The notes beneath the pieces are model-generated. The model was not told the DNA's origin and made no database searches. It worked only from the letters and a program-made list of their open reading frames with translations. A DNA stretch of 6,661 bases from Acetobacteraceae bacterium (GTDB lineage: Bacteria > Pseudomonadota > Alphaproteobacteria > Acetobacterales > Acetobacteraceae). The stretch lies in the NCBI GenBank assembly GCA_003164305.1, contig PLSZ01000363.1:4094-10754 (forward strand), in the 5' to 3' direction. Positions 1-5,782 of this stretch are shown piece after piece. Position 1 is the first letter of the stretch. Each line of letters starts with the position of its first letter. Both the position numbers and the translations under genes were made by a program.

Positions 1-1077
1 CGTCAGGAAAGCGCCGGCGCTGCCGCCGATATAGAAGACCGAGGCGTAAAGACCGACCGCCGACGAGCGTCCCTCCTTGGCGGTCATGGTGACATAGCCG
101 GTCGAGACAGTCTGGCACAGCATGCCGCAGACGGCACAGAGCGTCAGCCCGGTAATGATAATGCTCACTGGGGGCGCCAGCAGCAGCAGGGCGCCGAGGA
201 TCCACAGCGCGATGGTGCCAAGCACGAAGGGCCGGCGTCCGCACAGCGCGATGGCGCGGCCGGTCCAGGGCAACAGCGGGCTGGAGACTAGATAAGTCAG
301 GAACAGCATGCCGAGCAGCGTGGCTGAGAAAAAATACGGCGGTCCAGCGAGATGAAAGCTCACATAAGTGAACGTGGCGATGAAGTTGAACAGCACGCCG
401 AAGCCGATGGCATAGGTCGCAATCAGCCGCCGATCGCGCAAATGGCGCAGCATGTGCAAAAGCGACATCAACAGGCCGCCGGAGCGAACGAAATTCCGCT
501 CGCGCGGCAGCGCCAAAGTGACCACGACGGCGGCAACGAGCGTCAGCAGCGCGACCACCTGTATGGCGGAGCGCCAGCCGATCAGATCCGCCAAGACGCC
601 CGGAATGAAACGGCCGGAAAAGCCGCCGATGCTGGCGCCGGACACGTATAGTCCGGCGACGCGTGCGACGTCGCCGGACGGCCATTCATCGCCGATATAG
701 GCGACCGTGACGGTGAAGATCGGCGGCAGCAACAGCCCCTGCACGAAGCGCCAGAACGCAAGCTCCGGCACGCTCGCCATGAAAGTCATGACGACGGTGG
801 GCACAACGATGGCGAACATGGCGGCGGCGATCAGACGCTTGCGCCCGACCACGTCGGCAAGCGCGCCGGTAAACGGCGCCGACAGCGCGATCGCAGCGGT
901 ACTGGCGGTCATCAGCGAACTGATCGCGCCGGCGCCGACGTGAAATTCGCGCGCCAGTTCCGGCAACAGCGCCTGCGGCGAATACAGGTTCACGAAGGCG
1001 GAAAAACCGGCGGTCGCTATCGCCAAAGGTCGGTAATCGAAAGATTTGGGCGTCGCAGGATCGTGCGGGGAGGTCAT
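1..1077 (-). CDS. MFS transporter, YnfM-like (C-terminus beyond window)
   Basis: A Major Facilitator Superfamily inner-membrane transporter, probably an exporter or proton-coupled carrier; the substrate cannot be told. The visible 359 residues are open to the left edge, so the last membrane segment or so of a family usually near 400 residues is missing. Seen: hydrophobic segments alternate with short loops; MFS motif A lies at residues 71-81 (GALADVVGRKR); an Arg-containing fourth helix follows (RFVQGLLLPP, 110-119); a GLYVSGASIGGFSGR stretch (142-156) closely recalls the matching part of E. coli YnfM; a weaker second motif A lies near 273-283 (GRAIALCGRRP). The start is firm: an in-frame TAA (1084-1086) lies just two codons upstream of this ATG. 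There is no Shine-Dalgarno sequence before it. The gene follows the Rieske gene on the same strand after 63 bases. Family assignment is strong; the YnfM subgroup comes from remembered similarity. Confidence 0.93.
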   Translation of the reverse strand, partial: MTSPHDPATPKSFDYRPLAIATAGFSAFVNLYSPQALLPELAREFHVGAGAISSLMTASTAAIALSAPFTGALADVVGRKRLIAAAMFAIVVPTVVMTFMASVPELAFWRFVQGLLLPPIFTVTVAYIGDEWPSGDVARVAGLYVSGASIGGFSGRFIPGVLADLIGWRSAIQVVALLTLVAAVVVTLALPRERNFVRSGGLLMSLLHMLRHLRDRRLIATYAIGFGVLFNFIATFTYVSFHLAGPPYFFSATLLGMLFLTYLVSSPLLPWTGRAIALCGRRPFVLGTIALWILGALLLLAPPVSIIITGLTLCAVCGMLCQTVSTGYVTMTAKEGRSSAVGLYASVFYIGGSAGAFLT

Positions 1078-1082
1078 GCGGC

Positions 1083-1111
1083 ATTATGGGCGAGGCGGGG
1101 GGCGATTGCAC
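1083..1111 (-). promoter_or_regulatory. Candidate leaderless promoter of the MFS gene
   Basis: On the minus strand a CATAAT (-10, bases 1083-1088) lies 17 bases from GTGCAA (-35, 1106-1111; 3 of 6 match to TTGACA). Transcription starting 6 bases after the -10 would begin on the A of the MFS start codon, giving a leaderless message. This would fit the absence of any Shine-Dalgarno sequence there. The -35 is weak, so this is a suggestion only; read-through from the Rieske gene is the alternative. Confidence 0.3.
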
Positions 1112-1140
1112 CCCGTGCCGCAGCTCAGGCCGTCGCGCGT

Positions 1141-1800
1141 TTAAAGCTGGCGGATCGAATCGAAATTCCAGGCCGCCGCGCTTGAGTCGTTCTCGCCGAC
1201 CCGGATCGTGGTGTCGTTGACGAAGCGATGGGGCGGCACCGGCAGATTGTAGGGCGCCGGCACGCCGGAATAGACGCGGCCCGCCGGATCGTATTTGGAG
1301 CCGTGACAGGGACAGAAATAACCGCCGAGCCAATTGGTGACCGGCGCGGTGGCGTTCGGCTGCGGATAGAACAACGGGATGCAGCCGAGATGGGTGCAGA
1401 TGCCGACCACGATGCCGAATTCCGGCTTGATCGAGCGGTGCCAGTTGGTCGCGTAAGGCGGCTGCTGGGTCTGTTCGGAGTTCGGATCGGACAAGAGCGC
1501 GATCATCTGGCTCGACTGCATGGTGTCGAGGATTTGCTTCGAACGATGGAACACGAAGACCGGCCGCTGCCGCCAGCGGATGACGACCTGCTGGCCCTCC
1601 GCGATCTTGCTGACGTCGAGATCGACCGGGCCGCCGGCCGCGAGTGTCGAGGCGTCGGGGTTCATCTGCGCGACGAGCGGCACCAAGGCCGCTGCGGCGC
1701 CGACCAGGCCGACGGTCGCGGTGGCGATATAGAGAAAGTCGCGCCGCGAGGCTTCCGGTCCGTGATTTTCCGGTAATGCGCTGTGGACGCTGCTCGCCAT
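1141..1800 (-). CDS. petA: Rieske [2Fe-2S] protein, bc1-type ubiquinol-cytochrome c reductase iron-sulfur subunit, orphan copy
   Basis: The family passes electrons from ubiquinol to cytochrome c1 at the periplasmic face of the cytochrome bc1 complex. 219 residues. Seen: a twin-arginine motif at 18-24 (SRRDFLY) followed by a hydrophobic segment (25-45), as in Tat-exported, membrane-anchored Rieske proteins; cluster box 1 CTHLGC (135-140) and box 2 CPCHGS (163-168). Cluster ligands are C135, H137, C163 and H166, with C140 and C165 placed to form the usual disulfide, so the protein looks functional. GRVYSGVPAPYNLPVPP (174-190) is the expected Pro loop region. About 17 residues follow the usual end of the fold near IRVG (199-202). 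The ATG at 1800 is preferred because AAAGGAA sits 6 bases upstream; a TTG eight codons earlier has no such signal. Cytochrome b and c1 genes, normally directly downstream, are absent: an MFS gene follows instead. It may be a second copy or serve another partner. The symbol reflects the family, not proven bc1 membership. Confidence 0.95.
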   Translation of the reverse strand: MASSVHSALPENHGPEASRRDFLYIATATVGLVGAAAALVPLVAQMNPDASTLAAGGPVDLDVSKIAEGQQVVIRWRQRPVFVFHRSKQILDTMQSSQMIALLSDPNSEQTQQPPYATNWHRSIKPEFGIVVGICTHLGCIPLFYPQPNATAPVTNWLGGYFCPCHGSKYDPAGRVYSGVPAPYNLPVPPHRFVNDTTIRVGENDSSAAAWNFDSIRQL

Positions 1801-1806
1801 GGTCAA

Positions 1807-1813
1807 TTCCTTT
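1807..1813 (-). promoter_or_regulatory. Ribosome binding site of the Rieske gene
   Basis: AAAGGAA on the minus strand, 6 bases before the ATG at 1800. It decides between this start and the in-frame TTG at 1824. Confidence 0.7.
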
Positions 1814-1835
1814 ATGGCCGGCAATTCCTGATTGG

Positions 1836-1864
1836 TCGATATGCCCGGTAAAACGTCTGGTCAA
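1836..1864 (-). promoter_or_regulatory. Candidate sigma-70-type promoter of the Rieske gene
   Basis: On the minus strand TTGACC (1859-1864, 5 of 6 to the -35 consensus) and TATCGA (1836-1841, 3 of 6 to the -10) are separated by exactly 17 bases. Transcription would start near 1829, leaving a leader of about 29 bases that contains the ribosome binding site. The -10 is weak. The -35 lies within the inverted repeat at 1850-1870. Confidence 0.4.
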
Positions 1865-1870
1865 CGTTTT
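1850..1870. repeat. 21-bp inverted repeat (7-7-7), candidate operator in the Rieske/TPP-enzyme divergent region
   Basis: AAAACGT (1850-1856) and its exact complement ACGTTTT (1864-1870) flank a 7-base spacer. The repeat covers the candidate -35 of the Rieske promoter and lies about 90 bases upstream of the TPP-enzyme start, so a bound regulator could act on both genes. No adjacent regulator gene points to an owner. I found no convincing promoter for the plus-strand gene in this region. Confidence 0.4.
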
Positions 1871-1948
1871 CTCGGAAAACCGGTTCCCGGTCCTGCAGCA
1901 CTTGCGCTATGGAAGCGGGGAGGGCAGTAAGCCGCGAAGATCACGCCC

Positions 1949-1954
1949 GGGAGG
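1949..1954 (+). promoter_or_regulatory. Ribosome binding site of the TPP enzyme gene
   Basis: GGGAGG, 6 bases before the ATG at 1961. A strong match to the anti-Shine-Dalgarno sequence that fixes the start of the TPP enzyme gene. Confidence 0.8.
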
Positions 1955-1960
1955 CTTAAA

Positions 1961-3640
1961 ATGCGCGCCAAGGACAATCTGCGCAGTGCCGCCGAAGTTC
2001 TGGTCGATCAATTGCGCATCCACGGCGTGCGCCACGTCTTTTGCGTGCCGGGAGAGAGCTATCTCGCCGTGCTCGACGCTTTCCATGACAGCGATCTCGC
2101 CGTCACCGTCTGCCGCCAGGAAGGCGGCGCCTGCATGATGGCGGAAGCGGTCGGCAAAGCGACCGGCCGGCCGGGCGTGGTGTTCGTCACCCGCGGTCCG
2201 GGCGCCAGCAATGCCTCGCCCGGCATCCATATCGCGCAGCAGGATTCGACGCCGCTTGTCATGTTCGTCGGCCAGGTCGCGCGCGACATGAAGGAACGCG
2301 AGGCGTTCCAGGAACTCGACTATCGCGCCGTGTTCGGCTCCATGACCAAATGGGCGACCGAGATCGACGATCCGGCACGCGTGCCGGAGATCGTGTCGCG
2401 CGCCTTCCACACCGCCGCGAACGGCAGGCCCGGACCGGTCGTCATCGCCATCCCGGAGGATATGTTGGTCGAGCGGATCGCGGTCTCCGACGCGCCGCCG
2501 TTTAGCCCGATCGAGACTTCGCCGGGCGCTGAGGAAATGGCGGCATTTGCGCAAATGCTCGGCGCCGCGCACGCGCCGATCATGCTCCTGGGCGGCAGCC
2601 GTTGGTCGCAGGCCGCCTGCGACAGCGTCGCCCGCTTCGCCCAAAAATATGCGCTGCCGGTCGCCACCACGTTCCGCCGCAGCCATCTGTTCGACCAGTT
2701 GCATCCTTGTTACGCAGGCGATCTCGGCATCGGGCCTAATCCTAAGCTGCTCGAACGCGTCAAAGCGTCGGACCTGGTGATCCTCGTCGGGGGCCGGCTC
2801 GGCGAATTGCCGGCGCAAGGCTACACACTGTTCGACATTCCCCGCCCGCAAGTTCCTTTCGTGCATGTGCATCCGGGTGCGGAGGAGCTTGGCCGGGTTT
2901 ACTCGCCGAATCTGGCGATCCATGCGACGCCGACGGCTTTTGCGTCAGCGCTTGAGCGGCTTCAGTTTGCGAGCGCGCCCGCGGGCGATGCCAAAACGGC
3001 GCATGCCGATTATCTCGCATGGACCGAGACGCCGACCGAACAGCCGGGCGGCGTCAATTTCGGCGCGGTCATGGTGTGGCTGCGCGAAAATCTTCCCGAG
3101 GACGCCATTCTGTGCAACGGCGCCGGCAATTTCGCCGCCTGGGTGCACCGGTTCTTTCGCTTCCGCCGCTTCGCCCAGCACGTAGCCCCAGCCTCCGGCT
3201 CGATGGGCTATGGCGTGCCGGCAGCCGTGGCGATGAAGCGGCTTTACCCCGAGAAGACCGTCGTCTGTCTTGCCGGCGACGGCGATTTTTTGATGAACGG
3301 CCAGGAATTCGCGACCGCCGTTCAATATAATTTGCCGTTCATCACCATCATCGTCGACAACGGCATGTACGGCACCATCCGCATGCACCAGGAACGCGAA
3401 TATCCCGGCCGCATCTCGGCGACCGAATTGCACAATCCGGATTTCCCGGCTTATGCCCGCGCGTTCGGCGGCTTCGGTATTTCGGTCGAGCGCACCGAAG
3501 ATTTCCCCGCGGCGTTCCGGAAGGCGGAAGCCTCCGGCAAGCCTTCGATCGTGCGGCTTGTCGTCGATCCCGACGCGATCTCACCGGGCACGACGCTCGC
3601 CAAGATCCGCGCCAGATCGCTGGCCGCGAAGAGTTCATGA
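1961..3640 (+). CDS. Thiamine-diphosphate-dependent enzyme, acetolactate synthase large-subunit-like, reaction unknown
   Basis: A 559-residue cytoplasmic enzyme with the three-domain plan of the pyruvate-oxidase/acetolactate-synthase family: N-terminal pyrimidine-binding domain (about 8-170), central domain (about 190-325) and C-terminal diphosphate-binding domain (about 365-535). Seen: the cofactor-activating Glu is E54 in CRQEGGA (51-57); a RGPGASNA loop (78-85); the Mg/ThDP motif runs from GDGDF (439-443) to the DN at 466-467, with the usual spacing. Differences from acetolactate synthase: the residue after the catalytic Glu is Gly rather than Gln (RHEQGA in AHAS); the position of the Trp that governs 2-ketobutyrate preference appears to be H476 (RMHQERE, 474-480); and no ilvN-type small subunit lies nearby. 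It therefore probably joins or cleaves a different 2-oxo acid, or is another carboligase or decarboxylase. Start chosen for its strong ribosome binding site. Divergent from the Rieske gene; a small exported protein follows 40 bases downstream and may share its transcript. Confidence 0.93.
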   Translation: MRAKDNLRSAAEVLVDQLRIHGVRHVFCVPGESYLAVLDAFHDSDLAVTVCRQEGGACMMAEAVGKATGRPGVVFVTRGPGASNASPGIHIAQQDSTPLVMFVGQVARDMKEREAFQELDYRAVFGSMTKWATEIDDPARVPEIVSRAFHTAANGRPGPVVIAIPEDMLVERIAVSDAPPFSPIETSPGAEEMAAFAQMLGAAHAPIMLLGGSRWSQAACDSVARFAQKYALPVATTFRRSHLFDQLHPCYAGDLGIGPNPKLLERVKASDLVILVGGRLGELPAQGYTLFDIPRPQVPFVHVHPGAEELGRVYSPNLAIHATPTAFASALERLQFASAPAGDAKTAHADYLAWTETPTEQPGGVNFGAVMVWLRENLPEDAILCNGAGNFAAWVHRFFRFRRFAQHVAPASGSMGYGVPAAVAMKRLYPEKTVVCLAGDGDFLMNGQEFATAVQYNLPFITIIVDNGMYGTIRMHQEREYPGRISATELHNPDFPAYARAFGGFGISVERTEDFPAAFRKAEASGKPSIVRLVVDPDAISPGTTLAKIRARSLAAKSS

Positions 3641-3680
3641 TCGTCGGATTGAAACATTCAGCAACGGAGTTCGCACCGCT

Positions 3681-3959
3681 ATGAAGACACCTCTTGGCAT
3701 AACTCTCGGCGCTGTCGGCTTGGCGCTGACGCTTGCGGTCACGACCGGTCCCGCCGCTGCGAAGGGCTGCATTAAAGGTGCGGTCATCGGCAGTATCGCC
3801 GGCCATGCCGTGCACCACGGTCTGATTGGCGCCGCCACGGGCTGCGTCATCGGCCACCACGAAGCGGCCAAAAGAGCGAGAGAGCAGCAGGAGCAACAGC
3901 CGAGCGCCGCACCAGCCACAGCGCCGGCTACAGCGCCCGATCCGGGCAAATATCAATGA
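3681..3959 (+). CDS. Small exported His/Gly-rich protein, function unknown
   Basis: 92 residues. Seen: a Sec-type signal peptide (Lys at 2, hydrophobic core about 5-22, likely cleavage after the AAA at 25-27); a mature core from 28 to about 61 rich in Gly and His with two Cys (C30, C55), in which a GCIKGAVIGSIAGH run (29-42) is partly echoed by GCVIGHH (54-60); then a charged, Gln-rich stretch (61-73) and an Ala/Pro/Thr tail. Glycines spaced by three or four residues resemble glycine-zipper segments of envelope proteins. The Cys lies in AAKGC, not a lipobox, so it is unlikely to be a lipoprotein. I associate similar short proteins with Bradyrhizobium relatives, always unnamed. The ATG at 3681 has GGAG 11 bases upstream, a little far; the signal peptide supports this start over a longer open frame that runs back into the TPP gene. 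Metal binding by the His and Cys residues is possible but unproven. Confidence 0.8.
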   Translation: MKTPLGITLGAVGLALTLAVTTGPAAAKGCIKGAVIGSIAGHAVHHGLIGAATGCVIGHHEAAKRAREQQEQQPSAAPATAPATAPDPGKYQ

Positions 3960-3965
3960 TCGATC

Positions 3966-4955
3966 TCACTGCGCCTTGACGCCCGCCGCTTTGATGATCG
4001 GGTACCATTTTTCGATCTCGGCTTTCTGAAAGTCGTACAGCGCCTGCGGCGTCTCTTGCTCCGGCGGGTAAATCTCCTGGCCGAGATCGACGAGGCGCTT
4101 GCGCGTTTCCGGGTCGGCTAAAGCTGAGACCGCCGCGGCGTTGAGCTTGGCGACGATGGCTTTCGGCGTACCTTTCGGCGCCCAGATCGCGTGCCAGAAT
4201 GAAAAATAGAACCCGGGCAGTCCCGCCTCGTCGGTGGTCGGGATGTCAGGCAAAATGGCAACGCGCTTTTTGGCGGCAACCGCATAGGTCTTGATGTTGC
4301 CGCCCTGCAACTGCGGCAGCACCACCGCCGGCGCATCGAGCGCGATGTCGACGGTGCCGGCCGCGAGATCCTGCATCGACAATCCGGCTCTGCGGTACGG
4401 CACCATTTGCCATTTCAAGCCCAGCGTTTGCTGCAACAAGATGCCGGCGATGTGGCTCGGCGAGCCGACGCCGGAATTGCCTTCCGTGGTCTTGTCGCCG
4501 TTGGTCTTCAGCCAGGCGATCAGTTCCTTTAAATTGTTCGCCGGCAGGGATTTCCGCGAGTCGAGAAAGAACGGCTGCGTGGCGACCAGGATAACCGGCT
4601 CGAAATCGTTCAACATGTCGAAGTCGAGCGAATAGATCGCGCCATTGGCCATGTTGGTGCCCCACATGCCCCATTGGATGGTGTAGCCGTCTGGCTCGGA
4701 GCGTTCGGCGCGGGTGACGCCGACGACGCCGGCCGCGCCCGAGACGTTCTCCACCACCACCGTCTGGCCAAGTTTCGCGCCCATGGCTTGCGCCATGATC
4801 CGGCCGAGGACGTCGGTCGATCCGCCTGGCGCCAGTGGCACGATCATCGTGATCGGGCGATCTGGATAATCCACAGCGCCTGCGGGCACAGCGCTACCGA
4901 TGATAAGGCCGAGGCCGACCGCAGCGGCCGCCGCAATGACGGACTTCCCAATCAT
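3966..4955 (-). CDS. Bug/TctC-family periplasmic solute-binding protein (tripartite tricarboxylate transporter type), orphan
   Basis: The family binds small carboxylates in the periplasm and hands them to TctAB-type membrane proteins; many members stand alone. 329 residues, full length. Seen: a Sec signal peptide (K4, hydrophobic 5-22, likely cleavage after the AGA at 25-27); the family opening YPDRPITMIVPLAPGGSTD (30-48), with D48 at the position that contacts ligands in known Bug proteins; PDGYT (88-92); GSPSHIAG and VPYRRAG segments in the middle; and the PDIPTTDEAGLPG block further on. The usual NRPGAGG loop reads NVSGAAG (70-76), a mild departure. GGAGG lies 5 bases before the ATG, so the start is firm. 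No tctA or tctB gene is in the window, and the substrate cannot be read from the sequence. It is divergent from a TetR gene that may control it, and its stop lies 6 bases from that of the His/Gly protein. Confidence 0.95.
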   Translation of the reverse strand: MIGKSVIAAAAAVGLGLIIGSAVPAGAVDYPDRPITMIVPLAPGGSTDVLGRIMAQAMGAKLGQTVVVENVSGAAGVVGVTRAERSEPDGYTIQWGMWGTNMANGAIYSLDFDMLNDFEPVILVATQPFFLDSRKSLPANNLKELIAWLKTNGDKTTEGNSGVGSPSHIAGILLQQTLGLKWQMVPYRRAGLSMQDLAAGTVDIALDAPAVVLPQLQGGNIKTYAVAAKKRVAILPDIPTTDEAGLPGFYFSFWHAIWAPKGTPKAIVAKLNAAAVSALADPETRKRLVDLGQEIYPPEQETPQALYDFQKAEIEKWYPIIKAAGVKAQ

Positions 4956-4960
4956 CTTTT

Positions 4961-4972
4961 CCTCCCCGGAGG
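4961..4972 (-). promoter_or_regulatory. Ribosome binding site of the Bug gene, within a small possible hairpin
   Basis: On the minus strand CCTCCGGGGAGG: the GGAGG (4961-4965) is the ribosome binding site, and the upstream CCTC (4969-4972) could pair with GAGG (4961-4964) across a four-base loop. The stem is only 4 bp, so any masking effect on translation would be slight. The site itself is clear; the hairpin is speculative. Confidence 0.5.
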
Positions 4973-5061
4973 CGTTTGGGCTCCCCTATGCCAGAGGAAT
5001 AAGCCGCTCCATAGCTCAAAACTGATGCTGCGACGTCAAAGCCGATCGTTGCTGTCTCTGT

Positions 5062-5075
5062 TGAATCATGGTTCA
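5062..5075. promoter_or_regulatory. 14-bp near-palindrome, candidate TetR operator
   Basis: TGAATCATGGTTCA matches its own reverse complement in 6 of 7 base pairs (only the T/G pair at positions 5 and 10 fails). It lies between the divergent Bug and TetR genes, 42 bases before the TetR start. Size, symmetry and location fit an operator for the adjacent TetR-type protein, which often represses itself and a divergent neighbour. A TTGACG on the minus strand at 5034-5039 could be a -35 for the Bug gene, but I could not find a good -10 at standard spacing. Confidence 0.4.
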
Positions 5076-5117
5076 GTTGTTCCTGCGCTTGTCCGATTCC
5101 CTTTCCGCGAACCGCCA

Positions 5118-5780
5118 ATGCCCTATCGCCGCACCGAGAACGTCGCGCGCCGGCTTGCCGCCCGGCATGCGGCCATCGTTGCCGCGGCGCGGCAGGCGGC
5201 CAGCGAAGGCGGCGTGGCGGCAGTGCAGATTGCACCGGTCGCGCAGCGGGCCGGCATCGCGACCGGAACGGTCTATCGCTATTTCCCCGGCAAGACCGAT
5301 CTTGTCGCGGCCTTGTTTGCGGAAACCGCCGAGCGCGAGCTCGCGGCGCTCCGCCGCGCCGCGGCCGTCGCGCCCGGCCCGCTTTCCGCGCTGGCGGCCG
5401 CGATCATGACCTTTGCGACGCGAGCATTGCGAGACCGCCGCCTGATCTTCGCCGCGATTGCCGAGCCGATCGATGCCGGACTCGATACGGCTCAGCTTTC
5501 CTTCCGTAAGTCATTGGCGGGGGAATTTTCGGCGCGGATTGCAGCCGCGGTCGCCGGCGGTCATTTGCCAGCGCAAGACGCCTCGCTTGCCGGCGCGGCC
5601 TTGCTGGGCCTTCTGATCGAGGCCCTGATCGGTCCGCTCGCATCCGATTTAACCGGCCATGAGCGCGACGTCGTGCAATCGTTGACGCTTCTCGCGCTGC
5701 GCGCACTCGGCGTCGCCGACGCAAGGGCGCGTGGCCTTGTGGTGCAGACTGCGCTGCCAGCTGACGCGGCTTCGCCTTAA
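5118..5780 (+). CDS. TetR/AcrR-family transcriptional regulator
   Basis: A 220-residue DNA-binding regulator, a typical length for the family. Seen: an Arg-rich N-terminus; first helix about 14-30; a helix-turn-helix at about 37-56, including the family signature GIATGTVYRYFPGKTDLV (46-63); then an Ala/Leu-rich helical ligand-binding and dimerisation domain (about 68-205), as expected for TetR proteins and too variable to name an effector. The ATG at 5118 has only a poor ribosome binding site. No ATG, GTG or TTG occurs in the preceding 13 codons, and an open frame running further upstream overlaps the Bug gene on the opposite strand, so this start is the best choice. It is divergent from the Bug gene across 162 bases containing a near-palindrome, so self-control and control of the Bug gene are plausible. 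Its stop is 2 bases from that of the convergent GST gene. Family certain, target inferred. Confidence 0.93.
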   Translation: MPYRRTENVARRLAARHAAIVAAARQAASEGGVAAVQIAPVAQRAGIATGTVYRYFPGKTDLVAALFAETAERELAALRRAAAVAPGPLSALAAAIMTFATRALRDRRLIFAAIAEPIDAGLDTAQLSFRKSLAGEFSARIAAAVAGGHLPAQDASLAGAALLGLLIEALIGPLASDLTGHERDVVQSLTLLALRALGVADARARGLVVQTALPADAASP

Positions 5781-5782
5781 GC

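Noticed and set aside
1090..1135. A GCAC/GTGC mini-hairpin between the Rieske and MFS genes as terminator
   Set aside because: The stem is only 4 bp and has no following T-run; it does not qualify as an intrinsic terminator.
1228..1776. A 182-codon plus-strand open frame opposite the Rieske gene
   Set aside because: Antisense shadow of a gene with all Rieske motifs; low-complexity Arg/Asp/Gly translation.
1801..1824. TTG at 1824 as an earlier Rieske start
   Set aside because: A rarer start codon without a ribosome binding site; the ATG at 1800 has AAAGGAA at ideal spacing.
686..1864. A 392-codon minus-strand open frame spanning parts of the MFS and Rieske genes
   Set aside because: It is out of frame with both well-supported genes on the same strand, Arg-rich and without motifs; a composition artefact.
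1907..2923. A 338-codon open frame on the minus strand opposite the TPP-enzyme gene
   Set aside because: Its translation is rich in Arg, Gly and His without domain motifs, typical of the antisense of GC-rich genes; the plus-strand gene has clear family motifs and a strong ribosome binding site.
3453..3680. An in-frame upstream extension of the His/Gly protein gene
   Set aside because: It lies inside the TPP-enzyme gene in another frame and would bury the signal peptide internally; the ATG at 3681 starts directly with it.
4674..5117. A long in-frame upstream extension of the TetR gene
   Set aside because: It overlaps the start and body of the Bug gene on the opposite strand, and TetR proteins normally begin close before the HTH, as from 5118.
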